The translations under genes and the position numbers were made by a program. Shown one piece after another: positions 36,681-47,131 of a stretch of DNA of 64,000 nt. The stretch is from contig JAJDUP010000006.1 in assembly GCA_022826565.1 (NCBI GenBank), positions 1 through 64,000 of the forward strand, in the 5' to 3' direction. Source of the stretch: Gemmatimonadota bacterium. Lineage in GTDB: Bacteria > Gemmatimonadota > Gemmatimonadetes > Longimicrobiales > Gaopeijiaceae. Positions within the stretch are counted from its first letter, which is position 1; each line of letters begins with the position of its first letter. The notes below the pieces were generated by a model that was given only the letters and a program-made list of their open reading frames with translations, did not search any database and was not told where the DNA came from.

Positions 36681-37385
36681 TTGACGCGGTCCAAGGCACC
36701 TCCAGGGTCGTTCTTCGACCTCGCCGCGGCTGGCGCCGGCGCCGTCGACACCCCCGCCGCAGCCTCGGAAACCGCGGCCGTGCCGCCCTGCAACCCGTCG
36801 GTCGACGCGTTGCGCGAACGGTTTCCGGATGGGGTACTCCGCAACGAAGTGAGCGCCGGCGACCAGGATGTCGTCTACGTCCACCCCGCCCGCCTGGTCG
36901 AGATGCTCGGGTGGCTGCACGAGAATCCCGACCAGCAGTACGATCACCTGGCCGATGTCACGGCGGTGGACCACGGGGGCGGACGGCCGATCGAAGTCGT
37001 CTACCAGCTCTGGTCCATTCCGCACCGCGCGGCCCTGCGCGTCAAGTGCGAGCTGCCGCTGGACAGTCTGGAGATCGACACGGTGACGGGGATCTGGGTC
37101 GGCGCCAACTGGCTGGAGCGCGAGGTGTACGACCTCTTCGGCGTTCACTTCACGGGGCATCCGGACCTGCGCCGGATCCTCATGCCGGAGGGCTACGCCG
37201 AGGGACATCCGCTGCGAAAGGACTTCCCCCTGCGCGGCCGTTTTTCGCGCGCCGAGCAGACGCGCCGGGCGCTGACGCAGGATCCGGAGGACTACTACAT
37301 GCCGGGGGAGATCGGCGGCCGAGTGCCCCAGCTGGTCGCGGAAGACGCGGGCGGGGACGCCGAGGAGGAGGACGATGTCGACTAG
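36681..37385 (+). CDS. nuoC: NADH-quinone oxidoreductase subunit C
   Basis: A 234-aa 30-kDa subunit of complex I, encoded separately from nuoD (in E. coli they are fused). The family block is WLEREVYDLFGVHFTGHPDLRRILMPEGYAEGHPLRKDFPL. The first 45 residues are an Ala/Pro-rich extension. It starts with TTG at 36681, preceded by GGAG (36669-36672), and ends overlapping nuoD by 11 nt. Confidence 0.93.
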   Translation: MTRSKAPPGSFFDLAAAGAGAVDTPAAASETAAVPPCNPSVDALRERFPDGVLRNEVSAGDQDVVYVHPARLVEMLGWLHENPDQQYDHLADVTAVDHGGGRPIEVVYQLWSIPHRAALRVKCELPLDSLEIDTVTGIWVGANWLEREVYDLFGVHFTGHPDLRRILMPEGYAEGHPLRKDFPLRGRFSRAEQTRRALTQDPEDYYMPGEIGGRVPQLVAEDAGGDAEEEDDVD

Positions 37386-38652
37386 GACCGTCGAGTTCGA
37401 GGTCGCCCGCAACCCCGAGATGGGCCCGGGCGGCACCCTGGTGGCGAGTCCCACCGAGCCCTTCGACGCCCCCGAGCCCGAACTGGGCGCCGACACCATG
37501 CTCGTCAATGTGGGTCCCCAGCACCCGGCGACGCACGGCGTCCTGCGTCTCGTGGTCGAGCTCGACGGGGAGACCGTCGTGAGCGTCGACCCGCGGCTCG
37601 GCTACCTCCACTCCTCCTTCGAAAAGCTCGGCGAGTACCGCACCTGGAACCAGGTCGTGCCGCTCACCGACCGCATGGACTACCTCGCGCCCCTGATCTA
37701 CAACTGCGCCTACGTCATGGCCGTCGAGAAGCTGATGGGGATCGAGGTCACCGACCGCTGCCGGGTGGCTCGCGTCATCTGCATGGAGATGGACCGCATC
37801 TTCTCGCACCTTCTGTGGCTGGGGACATGGTCGATCGACGTGGGAGCGTTCACTCCCTTCCTGTACGCCTTCCAGCAGCGCGAAAAGGTCTACAAGCTGC
37901 ACGAGGCGCTGACGGGGGCGCGCATCACCACGTCGGCGACCCGCATCGGCGGAATGATGGCCGATCTGCCCGAGGGATGGGCGGACGGAGTGAGGGAATT
38001 CGCCAACAACCTCCCGGCCACCCTCGACGAGATCGACGGCCTGCTGAAGCACAACGCGATCCACATCGGACGCACCCAGGGAATCGGGGCGATATCGGCG
38101 GACGAAGCGGTCAACTGCGGCCTTACCGGCGCCAATCTGAGGGCCAGCGGCGTCCCCTACGATGTGCGCAAGGACCGGCCCTACTACGACTACGAGAGCT
38201 ACGACTTCGAGGTCCCGATCGGCTGTCACGGCGACTGCTACGATCGCTACCTGGTCCGCATGGAGGAGATGCGGCAGAGCATCCGAATCCTGCACCAGGC
38301 GCTCGACAGGCTTCCGGCCGGCCCGATGGATGTGGAGGACCCCCGGATCAGTCTTCCGTCGAAGACCGACTGCATGTCGGACATGGAGTCGATGATCCAC
38401 CACTTCAAGCTCATCACCGAGGGCATCCCGGCACCGGCCGAGGATTGCTGGTTCTCCGTCGAAGGCTCGAAGGGCGAGCTGGGGATGTACGTCGTGGGCG
38501 ACGGGGGGCCGAAGCCCGTGCGCTGGCGGATCAGGCCGCCCTCGTTCGTAAACCTGTCGGCCATCCCCAGGCTGTCGGAGGGTCACCTGATGGCCGATCT
38601 GATCATGATCAACGCCAGCCTGGACATCGTCCTGGGGGAGATCGACCGGTGA
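37375..38652 (+). CDS. nuoD: NADH-quinone oxidoreductase subunit D
   Basis: A 425-aa 49-kDa subunit that forms the quinone cavity with NuoB. The conserved N-terminal GPQHPATHGVLRLVVELDGE contains the quinone-binding His; later blocks are YLHSSFEKLGEYRTWNQ, ERIF-like MEMDRIFSHLLWLG and the C-terminal RIRPPSFVNLSAIPRLSEGHLMAD. It is related to the large subunit of NiFe hydrogenases but lacks their metal cysteines. nuoE starts inside its stop (GTGA). Confidence 0.95.
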   Translation: MSTRTVEFEVARNPEMGPGGTLVASPTEPFDAPEPELGADTMLVNVGPQHPATHGVLRLVVELDGETVVSVDPRLGYLHSSFEKLGEYRTWNQVVPLTDRMDYLAPLIYNCAYVMAVEKLMGIEVTDRCRVARVICMEMDRIFSHLLWLGTWSIDVGAFTPFLYAFQQREKVYKLHEALTGARITTSATRIGGMMADLPEGWADGVREFANNLPATLDEIDGLLKHNAIHIGRTQGIGAISADEAVNCGLTGANLRASGVPYDVRKDRPYYDYESYDFEVPIGCHGDCYDRYLVRMEEMRQSIRILHQALDRLPAGPMDVEDPRISLPSKTDCMSDMESMIHHFKLITEGIPAPAEDCWFSVEGSKGELGMYVVGDGGPKPVRWRIRPPSFVNLSAIPRLSEGHLMADLIMINASLDIVLGEIDR

Positions 38653-39308
38653 GCGACGCCCCCTTCCGCAACCCCGGCTGGGCCGGCAATACCGGCGAGT
38701 TCGACCTCAGCGAGGACGACGTGCGCGGAGCCACGTATGCGGGTGAGCGGCCCGCGGAAGGGAGGCATCCGAGCACCTCGGCATCGTACCCCTTCATGCT
38801 GGTCGAGCGGGACCCCTACGCCCCGCTCTTCGAGGGACCCCACAGGGAGCGCTACGAGAAGATCAGGAGCCGTTATCCCACGGCGATGGCGGCGCTCCTG
38901 CCCGCGCTCAACCTGGCCCAGGAACTGCGCGGGCACATATCCCCGGAGACGATGGACGAGGTGGCGTCGCTGCTCGGACTCAGCAGTGCGTACGTGCGTG
39001 GGGTCGCCACCTTCTACACGATGTACAACAAGCGTCCCGTGGGGCGCTTTCTCATACAGGTCTGCACCAACATCTCCTGCAACATCTGCGGCGCCGACGA
39101 AGTGCTCGCGGCCTTCCTCGAGCACACCCGCACCGAACTGGGAGATACATCCGATGACGGGAACTTCACCGTTGTCGAGGCGGAGTGCCTCGCGGCGTGC
39201 GGATTCCCCACCTGCGTGCAGATCAACGAGCGATACTTCGAGGACGTCTCGGTGGGGGATGTACCGGACATTCTCGAGCGACTGACGGACGAACTCGCCG
39301 CCGACTAG
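38649..39308 (+). CDS. nuoE: NADH-quinone oxidoreductase subunit E
   Basis: A 219-aa thioredoxin-like 2Fe-2S subunit (cluster N1a). The cluster ligands are in CTNISCNICG and ECLAACGFPTC. The domain begins near residue 65 (YEKIRSRYPTAMAALLPALNLAQ); the first 60 residues are an unusual polar extension compared with the usual 160-170 aa. It starts with GTG overlapping nuoD by 4 nt. Confidence 0.94.
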   Translation: MSDAPFRNPGWAGNTGEFDLSEDDVRGATYAGERPAEGRHPSTSASYPFMLVERDPYAPLFEGPHRERYEKIRSRYPTAMAALLPALNLAQELRGHISPETMDEVASLLGLSSAYVRGVATFYTMYNKRPVGRFLIQVCTNISCNICGADEVLAAFLEHTRTELGDTSDDGNFTVVEAECLAACGFPTCVQINERYFEDVSVGDVPDILERLTDELAAD

Positions 39309-39335
39309 GGCGGAAGCGACACCGGGAACGACACC

Positions 39336-40628
39336 TTGGCCTATCCATACCGACACGAGAAGGAGACGCGGATCCTGAGCGAGTGCTTCGGGGATCCCTC
39401 CGCGCGGACCGTGGCGGGGTGGAAGAAGCACGGCGGCTACAAGGGCATTGCCCGGGCGCTCGAAATCGGCCGCGACGCGACGATCGAGGAAGTCAAGGCG
39501 TCGGGACTGCGGGGCCGCGGGGGAGCGGGCTTTCCCACCGGGTTGAAGTGGTCGTTCATGCCCAAGAACACCGGTCGCCCCCACTATCTCCTGTGCAACG
39601 CGGACGAGTCGGAGCCCGGGACCTTCAAGGACCGCGAGATCATCCGCTGGACTCCCCACCAGCTCATCGAGGGGTGCCTGGTCGGCTGCTACGCGATCGG
39701 CGCGGCGCACTGCTACATCTATCTGCGCGGCGAGTTCTTCGAGACCACGCAGATCCTTGCCCGCGCTCTGGAAGAGGCCTACGCGGAGGGGCTCGTCGGC
39801 AAGGACATCATGGGGTCGGGGGTGGACATCGACATCACCCTTCACGTCGGGGCCGGAGCGTACATCTGCGGCGAAGAGACCGGCCTGATGAACTCGCTGG
39901 AGGGACGCCGGGGTGAACCGCGGATCAAGCCGCCCTTCCCGGCCGCGGTCGGAGCGTTCGGGATGCCGACTACCATCAACAACGTCGAGACGCTGGCGGC
40001 CACACCCCACATAGCCCGCCACGGTGGAGAGTGGTACCGCCAGTGGGGGACCGACAAGAGCCCCGGCACCAAGCTCTTCTGCGTTTCGGGGCATGTGAAC
40101 AAGCCCGGCAACTACGAGTTCCCGCTCGGCTTTCCGATGATGGAACTGATCGAGGACGTCTGCGGCGGGATGCGCGACGGCAAGGCGCTCAAGGCGGTGA
40201 TCCCGGGCGGCAGTTCGGTCCCGATCATGAGCGCCGAGGATTGCCGCACCTGCACGCTCTGCTACGAGGGCGTCGAAGCGGCGGGCTCGATGCTGGGGTG
40301 CGCATCGGTGATCGTGATGGACGAGAACACCGACATCGTCAAGCAGGTTCGGCGTATGGCGTACTTCTACACCCACGAGTCCTGCGGACAGTGCACCCCC
40401 TGCCGGGAAGGCACGGCCTGGGCCACCCGCATCCTGCGCCGAATCGAGGACGGACTCGGGACAGAGGACGACCTGGACACACTCATCCAGATTTCCGAAC
40501 AGATGACCGGCACCACGATCTGCGTCCTGTCCGATTCGCTGGCAATGCCGATCATCTCCTCGATCGAGAAGTTCCGCGAAGACTACCTCGCCCTGATAAG
40601 GCGCGGCGAACGGGTCGGAGCAGCCTGA
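39336..40628 (+). CDS. nuoF: NADH-quinone oxidoreductase subunit F (NADH-binding)
   Basis: A 430-aa flavoprotein that accepts hydride from NADH. The NADH loop is [13 protein letters not shown], the FMN region includes [15 protein letters not shown] and [18 protein letters not shown], and cluster N3 is ligated by [11 protein letters not shown] plus a later cysteine in TTICVLSD. It starts with TTG at 39336. Together with NuoE and NuoG it forms the NADH dehydrogenase module. Confidence 0.95.
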   Translation: MAYPYRHEKETRILSECFGDPSARTVAGWKKHGGYKGIARALEIGRDATIEEVKASGLRGRGGAGFPTGLKWSFMPKNTGRPHYLLCNADESEPGTFKDREIIRWTPHQLIEGCLVGCYAIGAAHCYIYLRGEFFETTQILARALEEAYAEGLVGKDIMGSGVDIDITLHVGAGAYICGEETGLMNSLEGRRGEPRIKPPFPAAVGAFGMPTTINNVETLAATPHIARHGGEWYRQWGTDKSPGTKLFCVSGHVNKPGNYEFPLGFPMMELIEDVCGGMRDGKALKAVIPGGSSVPIMSAEDCRTCTLCYEGVEAAGSMLGCASVIVMDENTDIVKQVRRMAYFYTHESCGQCTPCREGTAWATRILRRIEDGLGTEDDLDTLIQISEQMTGTTICVLSDSLAMPIISSIEKFREDYLALIRRGERVGAA

Positions 40629-40706
40629 TGCGCCGCCCGCGCACCCGGCATCCGGAACACCCGCCGCGCAGGGGCGGCGACCGACTGAAGCACGCGAGGA
40701 AGCGCC

Positions 40707-42311
40707 ATGGCGGATAACGGTCGGAAGGCAGACACGGTCACGCTGACGATCGACGGGCACGAGGTTACGGTGCCGAAGGGGATGTCGCTGCTCCACGCCG
40801 CCGAGGCGCTCGGCGTCGAGGTGCCGCACTACTGCTATCACCCCGGGCTCTCCGCGCCGGCACAGTGTCGGATCTGCCTGGTCGAGGTCGAGGGGGCGCC
40901 CAAGCTGCAGCCGTCGTGTGTGACCATGGCCCAGGACGGCCAGGTGGTGCACACCGAGAGCGCTCAGGCCAGACGGATGCGCCAGGGCGTTCTCGAGTTT
41001 TATCTGGTCAACCATCCGCTCGATTGTCCCATCTGCGACATGTCGGGCGAGTGCAAGTTGCAGGACTACGTCTTCAACGAGGGGCGCGAACACGGCCGCG
41101 GCCGCGAGCCCAAACGGGTCTTCGGGCGCGACGACTTCGGCGGCGACGTGCTGTACTACGGTGACCGCTGCGTGATGTGCACCCGTTGCGTGCGCTTCAT
41201 GGACGAGGTCGCGCGCGACGGCCGGCTGACTGTCGTCGAGCGGGGCGACCGCGCAGTGATCGACACCTTCTTCGAGAGCGGACTCGACGGAGCTTCCTTC
41301 GCGGGCAACATCGTGGACATCTGCCCGGTGGGCGCGCTGGTTTCGAAGGACTTCCTGCACAAGGCGCGGGCGTGGGATCTCGACCACACCGAGTCGGTCT
41401 GTCCCAACTGCTCACAAGGCTGCAACATCGACCTGCACACCCGCGACAACCTCGTGCAGCGGCTGAAGCCCCGGGAGAACCCGGAAGTCAACGGCCACTG
41501 GATGTGTGACTACGGACGCGCGAACTACGAGTGGCTGAACCGGCCCGGGCGCCTCGAGGCACCCGCGGTGGGGCGCGGCGACAAGCGTCGCGCGTCGGAC
41601 TGGCAGCACGCGCTTCACGCGTTGTTCGAGCGTCTGGCCGAGGCCGGGGGGGCTTCGGTCCGGGTTGTGGGATCGGCGTTCTCCTCGAACGAGGCGCTTG
41701 GTGCGCTGCGTGCCCTGGGCGAGCAGGCGGGCACCCTGCAGGCCGGCGTCTTCCGTTCCCGGCGTGCCGAAGACGAGGACCCGCTGCCCGGATTCCCCAT
41801 TCTGGTTAGGCGGCGCGACCTGGCCCCCAACGTGGACGGTGCGGGCATCCTCGGCTTCACGCGCGTCGGTGACGACGATGGGGCCGGCGGTCTCGAAGAG
41901 GCGGCGGACCATGACGGTGTGCTGATTGTCGTGGGGGACGAACTCGCCGACCAGGACGAGAGCTTCGGCGCGAAGGCCGGTCTCTTCGTCTACCTCGGCA
42001 CCTTCGACTCTCCGGCCGCGCGAAACGCGGATTTCGTGCTTCCGGTCACCACGTTCGCCGAAGAGGAAGGGACTTTCGTCAACGCGCAGGGCAGGGTGCA
42101 GCGCTTCCGGCAGGGACTGCGCGGGCCGGGGACTGTGCAACCGGCGTGGCTGGTGCTGGGGACGCTGCTCGCGGCGCTGACCGGTGGCGACAGGCCCGTA
42201 AGCGCGGCGGACGCGTTTGCCTCGATCGTCCAGCGGCATGCCGCGTTCGGCGGGCTCACCTGGGACGGCGTCGGCAGCGCGGGAGCCGCTCTGGAGGCCG
42301 CGCATGCATGA
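40707..42311 (+). CDS. nuoG: NADH-quinone oxidoreductase subunit G, short form
   Basis: A 534-aa Fe-S subunit. Cluster N1b is bound by Cys43, Cys54, Cys57 and Cys71 with exact spacing; further clusters come from HPLDCPICDMSGEC, RCVMCTRCVRF with CPVGAL, and CPNCSQGCNIDL with a distant WMCD, which is the extra N7-type site. The C-terminal molybdopterin-oxidoreductase-like part is cut to about 250 residues, well below the roughly 900 aa total of E. coli NuoG. The segment EEGTFVNAQGRVQRFRQ shows the remnant fold. nuoH overlaps it by 8 nt. Confidence 0.93.
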   Translation: MADNGRKADTVTLTIDGHEVTVPKGMSLLHAAEALGVEVPHYCYHPGLSAPAQCRICLVEVEGAPKLQPSCVTMAQDGQVVHTESAQARRMRQGVLEFYLVNHPLDCPICDMSGECKLQDYVFNEGREHGRGREPKRVFGRDDFGGDVLYYGDRCVMCTRCVRFMDEVARDGRLTVVERGDRAVIDTFFESGLDGASFAGNIVDICPVGALVSKDFLHKARAWDLDHTESVCPNCSQGCNIDLHTRDNLVQRLKPRENPEVNGHWMCDYGRANYEWLNRPGRLEAPAVGRGDKRRASDWQHALHALFERLAEAGGASVRVVGSAFSSNEALGALRALGEQAGTLQAGVFRSRRAEDEDPLPGFPILVRRRDLAPNVDGAGILGFTRVGDDDGAGGLEEAADHDGVLIVVGDELADQDESFGAKAGLFVYLGTFDSPAARNADFVLPVTTFAEEEGTFVNAQGRVQRFRQGLRGPGTVQPAWLVLGTLLAALTGGDRPVSAADAFASIVQRHAAFGGLTWDGVGSAGAALEAAHA

Positions 42312-43605
42312 GATGAACGAGCTCTCGACGTTCTGGTTCGTCACGATCGGCGCGGTGAAGGTCCTCGCGGTCTTCACCGTCGTCATGGTGGTCGTGGCGT
42401 ACATGACGCTGGCCGAGAGACGGGTGTCCGCCTTCATCCAGGACCGCCTCGGCCCCAACCGCGTGGGACCCTTCGGCCTCCTGCAGCCGATCGCCGACGG
42501 CCTCAAGAACATCATCAAGGAAGAGACGATGCCGGGCACGGCGGCAAAGCTCTACTTCGTGCTGGGCCCCGCGCTGGCGATCATGCCCGCCGTCGTCACC
42601 TTCGCCGTTATTCCCTTCGCGGCTCCGCTGCCCACACCGGTCGGCACCGTCGACATGGTGGTGGCGGATGTCCCCATCGGGATCCTGTACATCCTCGCGC
42701 TCTCGTCGCTGGCGGTGTACGGGATCGTGCTTTCGGGTTGGGCGTCGAACAACAAATACGCGTTCCTCGGCGGACTGCGCGCCTCGGCGCAGATGATCTC
42801 CTACGAGGTGGCGCTCGGACTGAGCGTGATCGCGGTGCTGCTCCTGATCGGCAACGTCACACTCACGGAGGCGGTCTGGCAGCAGCAACAGCTCGGCATG
42901 TGGTTCATCCTGCCGCTGTCGCTGGCGTTCATCTTCTTCCTGATCTCGGCGCTGGCGGAGACCAACCGCCTTCCCTTCGACATGCCCGAAGCCGAATCGG
43001 AGCTGATCACCGGGTATCACACCGAATACTCCGCCATGAAGTTCTCGATGTTCTTCATCGCCGAATACGCGCATGTGGTGACGGCGTCCGGGCTGCTGGC
43101 GACGCTCTTCCTGGGCGGCTGGGACATCCCCTTCTGGACCGGCGACGACATGTTCCGCCACGAAACGGGCTGGATCAGGGGTTTCGACGCGGCCGGCGCG
43201 CCGATCCCGGCGACGCCGAGCGTTCTCATCACGCTGCTGACCCTGGGGGCGTTCTGCGCCAAGACCGGATTCTTCCTGCTGCTGTACATCTGGATTCGCT
43301 GGACGCTGCCGCGCTTCCGCTACGACCAGGTGATGCACCTCGGCTGGAAGATCATGCTGCCGGGCGCCCTCGGGTACATCATGCTGGTGGCGGGCACCAT
43401 GCTGGTCCTGGATCAGCTGGGAGTGCCCTTCGGCCTGCTGTACGGAGGGGTGCTGACCGTGGTCAGCGGGATAACGACCCTGGCGTTCATCTTCTTCGTG
43501 GACCGTGACCGGGTGATCGGGGGTGCGCACAGGAAGATCAAGATGGCCCGGCGGCACGTGCCCGCCGCGCCGAAATCCCCCGGCGGTCCGGCCGCGTCAA
43601 GCTGA
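42304..43605 (+). CDS. nuoH: NADH-quinone oxidoreductase subunit H
   Basis: A 433-aa membrane subunit with about eight helices that joins the quinone site to the proton-pumping arm. Conserved blocks are ERRVSAFIQDRLGPNRVGPFGLLQPIADGLKNIIKEE, the loop ALAETNRLPFDMPEAESELITGYHTEYS and FLLLYIWIRWTLPRFRYDQVMHLGWK. ATG 42304 is used; ATG 42313 is the next choice. The C-terminus is longer than usual and basic. Confidence 0.95.
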   Translation: MHEMNELSTFWFVTIGAVKVLAVFTVVMVVVAYMTLAERRVSAFIQDRLGPNRVGPFGLLQPIADGLKNIIKEETMPGTAAKLYFVLGPALAIMPAVVTFAVIPFAAPLPTPVGTVDMVVADVPIGILYILALSSLAVYGIVLSGWASNNKYAFLGGLRASAQMISYEVALGLSVIAVLLLIGNVTLTEAVWQQQQLGMWFILPLSLAFIFFLISALAETNRLPFDMPEAESELITGYHTEYSAMKFSMFFIAEYAHVVTASGLLATLFLGGWDIPFWTGDDMFRHETGWIRGFDAAGAPIPATPSVLITLLTLGAFCAKTGFFLLLYIWIRWTLPRFRYDQVMHLGWKIMLPGALGYIMLVAGTMLVLDQLGVPFGLLYGGVLTVVSGITTLAFIFFVDRDRVIGGAHRKIKMARRHVPAAPKSPGGPAASS

Positions 43606-43621
43606 ACGGGAGCGGAGAAGA

Positions 43622-44122
43622 ATGGCGATTTCGGTCAAGGTGATGAGGCGCCCGGAGGTGGGGCGCACCTCGTACATGCGGGCGACGCTGAAGGGCATGA
43701 GCCTCACCTTCAAGCACATGGTGAACCCGACCAAGGTCACACTGCAGTACCCGGAGGAGCAGCCCGACCTGCACCCGCGCTGGCGCGGCACGCACCGCAT
43801 GGAGGTGCACGCGGACGGACGGCCGAAATGCGTGGCGTGCGGCCTGTGCCCCACGGTGTGCCCGGCCAACTGCATCCGGCTCGTCGGCGGCGAGGACGAT
43901 CAGGGCAACCGCTACCCCATTGTCTACGAGATCGACGAATTCCGCTGCATCTTCTGCGGCATGTGCCAGGAGGTCTGTCCGGTCGAGGCGATTCACGTCG
44001 GCCGGCACTTCGAGAATGCGGAATACTCGCGGGACCGCTTCGTGTACGACCTCGACCGCCTGATGGAGCAGGACCACCCGACCACGCTCCTCTGGGACCC
44101 TTCCGACTCGCGCTCCGAATGA
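43622..44122 (+). CDS. nuoI: NADH-quinone oxidoreductase subunit I
   Basis: A 166-aa ferredoxin-like subunit with two 4Fe-4S clusters (N6a, N6b): [15 protein letters not shown] and [16 protein letters not shown]. The N-terminal amphipathic part [23 protein letters not shown] lies along the membrane. The ATG at 43622 follows GGAGAAG. nuoJ overlaps by 4 nt. Confidence 0.95.
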   Translation: MAISVKVMRRPEVGRTSYMRATLKGMSLTFKHMVNPTKVTLQYPEEQPDLHPRWRGTHRMEVHADGRPKCVACGLCPTVCPANCIRLVGGEDDQGNRYPIVYEIDEFRCIFCGMCQEVCPVEAIHVGRHFENAEYSRDRFVYDLDRLMEQDHPTTLLWDPSDSRSE

Positions 44123-44661
44123 CAGAGATCTTCTTCATTCTCTTTGCGGTAGTGGCCCTGGGCGGCGCCGTCGGCGTCGTGATCAGCCGCACCCCGATCG
44201 CGAGCCTGCTCTTCATGGTCGCCACCCTGGCCAGCGTGGCCGGGATCTACGTGCTCTTCGAAGCGCACTTTCTGGCCGCGATTCAGGTGCTGGTCTACGC
44301 CGGCGCGATCATGGTCCTCTTCCTCTTCGTGATCATGCTTCTCAACCTGGGCCACGACTACCGCGCCGATCTCCGGTTCGGGCTCTGGTCGCTGCTGGGG
44401 TTCGTCGTGGTGGGACTCACATTCGGGGTTCTGGCCCAGGGGTTCCTCGACGTGAACGACACCGGGTTCCGCGAGGACGGGGCCGCCGTCGCCGCGGCCC
44501 TCGACGCGGCCGTGCAGGAGCAGGGCGTCGCGGGTGTGATCGCCGAGCCCCTCTTCACCGACTACGTCGTCGCCTTCGAGCTTATGGGACTGCTGTTGCT
44601 GGTCGCCATCGTCGCCGCCGTCGTGCTGGCCAAGCCCCGCTCCAGATCCGGGGAGTCATGA
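44119..44661 (+). CDS. nuoJ: NADH-quinone oxidoreductase subunit J
   Basis: A 180-aa membrane subunit of complex I with five predicted helices. The conserved third helix carries [17 protein letters not shown], the pi-bulge region that couples quinone chemistry to proton pumping. It is preceded by nuoI and followed by nuoK, each with an ATGA overlap. Confidence 0.93.
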   Translation: MTEIFFILFAVVALGGAVGVVISRTPIASLLFMVATLASVAGIYVLFEAHFLAAIQVLVYAGAIMVLFLFVIMLLNLGHDYRADLRFGLWSLLGFVVVGLTFGVLAQGFLDVNDTGFREDGAAVAAALDAAVQEQGVAGVIAEPLFTDYVVAFELMGLLLLVAIVAAVVLAKPRSRSGES

Positions 44662-44954
44662 TGCTCAGCCATGCACTGCTGCTCAGCGCGGTCCTCTTCG
44701 TGATCGGCACCCTCGGGGTGATCATCCGCCGCAACGCGATCATCATCTTTCTCTGCATCGAGCTGCAGCTCAACGCCGTCAACCTCGCCTTCGTGGCACT
44801 GTCCCGGTACACGGGGATCGAAGGCCAGCTCTTCGTCTTCTTCGTCATGACCGTCGCGGCGGCCGAGGCGGCTGTCGGCCTCGCCATCATCATCTCCATC
44901 TTCCGGCACTACAAGACGGTCGATGTGGACAAGTTCAACCTGCTGAAGTGGTGA
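44658..44954 (+). CDS. nuoK: NADH-quinone oxidoreductase subunit K
   Basis: A 98-aa three-helix subunit. The two glutamates needed for proton transfer are in [15 protein letters not shown] and [12 protein letters not shown], both at the usual places. It is overlapped by nuoJ and followed after 4 nt by nuoL. Confidence 0.95.
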   Translation: MMLSHALLLSAVLFVIGTLGVIIRRNAIIIFLCIELQLNAVNLAFVALSRYTGIEGQLFVFFVMTVAAAEAAVGLAIIISIFRHYKTVDVDKFNLLKW

Positions 44955-44958
44955 CCCG

Positions 44959-47124
44959 ATGGGATCCGTCGCTTCCGTGCTGACGTCCGGCGTTCCGGTC
45001 CAGGAGGCCGCGCACTGGGAGCCCGTTCTCCCGGGGTTGATCATCCTGCTGCCGCTGCTGGGATTCGTGATCAACGGCGTCCTGGCGTTGCGCGCCGCGG
45101 GGTGGTCGTCGGCGGAGGTCAGGGCAGGTCGCGAATGGGATCCGTTCGCGGGCAGCGAGCGTCCGTCCACCCACACGCTTCCCACCTGGATCGGCCCGGG
45201 CGTGATGCTTGTCGCCTTCGTGCTCGCGGCGTGGAACTTCGTCGGGATGTTCGGGGCAGAGCTGCACGAGCCCGTGATCCGCAGCTACTGGAGCTGGATC
45301 GCCACCAGCACGCTGCAGGTCGACGCCGCCATCCAGCTCGACCAGCTGTCCATGGTGATGATGCTGGTCGTGACGGGCGTCGGGTTCCTCATCCACGTGT
45401 TCAGCGTGGGATACATGAAGGACGACGTCGGCTATCCCCGGTACTTCGCCTACCTGAACCTCTTCGTCTTCTTCATGCTCGTGCTGGTGATGGGCGCGGG
45501 CTACGCGATGATGTTCATCGGCTGGGAGGGCGTGGGGCTGTGCAGCTACCTGCTGATCGGGTACTGGTTCACCGACCGCGAGAAGTCCGATGCGGGCAAG
45601 AAGGCGTTCATCGTCAACCGCATCGGCGACTTCGGGTTCCTCCTCGCGATGTTCATGCTCTTCCAGGCATTCGGGACGCTTGACTTCGCGACGATCTTCG
45701 CCGAGGCGGAGGGGCACTTCGCCGTCGGCGGCGGGACCGTTACCGCCATCACGCTGTTGCTCATGCTCGGCGCGGCCGGGAAGAGCGCGCAGGTGCCGCT
45801 GCACGTCTGGCTGCCCGACGCGATGGCCGGCCCGACGCCGGTCTCCGCGCTCATCCACGCGGCGACCATGGTCACGGCGGGCGTCTACATGGTGGTGCGC
45901 TCGGGCGTGCTCTACGCGCTGGCGCCGACCAGCCAGGCCGTTGTGGCCGGGGTGGGCGTGCTCACCGCGCTGATCGCCGCCACCATCGCGCTGCAGCAGA
46001 ACGATATCAAGAAGGTGCTGGCCTATTCGACAGTGTCGCAGCTCGGGTTCATGTTCCTCGGGGCGGGGGTCGGCGCCTTCACGGCCGCCATCTTCCATCT
46101 CATGACCCACGCCTTCTTCAAGGCACTGCTCTTCCTCGGCGCGGGCGCGGTCATCCACTCCATGCATCACGCCCTGCACAAGGTGAACAGCCACGAGGAC
46201 GCGCAGGACATGCGCAACATGGGGGGGCTGAAGGACCGCATGCGCATCACCTGGGTGGTGATGTGGATCGCCACGCTGGCCATCGCCGGCATCTGGCCGC
46301 TCGCCGGCTTCTTTTCCAAGGACGAAATCATCTGGTACACGGCGGCGTGGGCGGGCGCGGAAGCGAACCCGTTCGGGGGGCTCTACACGCTGTACTGGGT
46401 TGTCGCCCTGGTCACCGCAATGCTGACCGCCTTCTACATGACCCGTCTGATGGTCATGACCTTCCACGGCGAGACGCGGCTGGAGCACGGGGCCCGGTCC
46501 CACCTGCACGAGGCACCCCGCGTCATGACGGTCCCGCTGATCTTGCTCGCGGTTCTCTCTGTCTTCGGAGGCTGGGTCAACGTGCCCCCGGCGCTCAGCG
46601 AATCCGCGCTGGGGTTTTTCGGCGCACTCCCCATGACGGAATGGCTCCACCACTGGCTCGAACCGATCACGCACGACGCCGCGGCGATACAGGTGGCGGC
46701 GCTCGGCGAGGCCGCGCACGACGCCCCGCTGCTCGGCGGCGGTGAACTCGCGTGGGCGCTGGTGTCGACGCTCGCGGCCGCGGTAGTGGTCGCGGTCGCG
46801 GTGCGGCAGCTGGGTCCGCGCCGAGTGCCCACCGCCGCCGAGGACGCAACTCCGCCCACCGGCCTGCGCGGCGTCCTGTACAACAAGTGGTACTTCGACG
46901 AAATCTTCGACCGGACGATCGTGCAGCCGGTTCTGGCCGCGTCGCGCTGGTGCTGGAGCTTCATCGACACGGTGATCATCGACGGATTCGTCAACTCCGT
47001 GGGCAACTTCACCCGTCTGGCCGGGTGGTTCGGCAGTCTGTTCCAGACCGGCCAGGCCAACACCTACGCTTTCGTGCTGACGCTGGGGGTTCTCCTCGTC
47101 CTCGGCGCCGCGGTCTTCCTGTGA
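44959..47124 (+). CDS. nuoL: NADH-quinone oxidoreductase subunit L
   Basis: A 721-aa antiporter-like proton channel subunit. The key glutamate lies in FIGWEGVGLCSYLLIGYWF, the lysine and loop residues in GKSAQVPLHVWLPDAMAGPTPVSALIHAATMVTAGVYM, and the broken helix in FHLMTHAFFKALLFLGAG. The C-terminal part holds the long lateral helix (about 600-720) that runs along NuoM and NuoN. The length is normal to slightly long. Confidence 0.96.
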   Translation: MGSVASVLTSGVPVQEAAHWEPVLPGLIILLPLLGFVINGVLALRAAGWSSAEVRAGREWDPFAGSERPSTHTLPTWIGPGVMLVAFVLAAWNFVGMFGAELHEPVIRSYWSWIATSTLQVDAAIQLDQLSMVMMLVVTGVGFLIHVFSVGYMKDDVGYPRYFAYLNLFVFFMLVLVMGAGYAMMFIGWEGVGLCSYLLIGYWFTDREKSDAGKKAFIVNRIGDFGFLLAMFMLFQAFGTLDFATIFAEAEGHFAVGGGTVTAITLLLMLGAAGKSAQVPLHVWLPDAMAGPTPVSALIHAATMVTAGVYMVVRSGVLYALAPTSQAVVAGVGVLTALIAATIALQQNDIKKVLAYSTVSQLGFMFLGAGVGAFTAAIFHLMTHAFFKALLFLGAGAVIHSMHHALHKVNSHEDAQDMRNMGGLKDRMRITWVVMWIATLAIAGIWPLAGFFSKDEIIWYTAAWAGAEANPFGGLYTLYWVVALVTAMLTAFYMTRLMVMTFHGETRLEHGARSHLHEAPRVMTVPLILLAVLSVFGGWVNVPPALSESALGFFGALPMTEWLHHWLEPITHDAAAIQVAALGEAAHDAPLLGGGELAWALVSTLAAAVVVAVAVRQLGPRRVPTAAEDATPPTGLRGVLYNKWYFDEIFDRTIVQPVLAASRWCWSFIDTVIIDGFVNSVGNFTRLAGWFGSLFQTGQANTYAFVLTLGVLLVLGAAVFL

Positions 47125-47131
47125 TGACGAC

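Noticed and set aside
38583..41387. A 934-codon open frame on the minus strand across nuoD to nuoG
   Set aside because: It lies antisense to well-identified complex I genes. Long antisense frames are expected at this GC content, and its translation matches nothing known.
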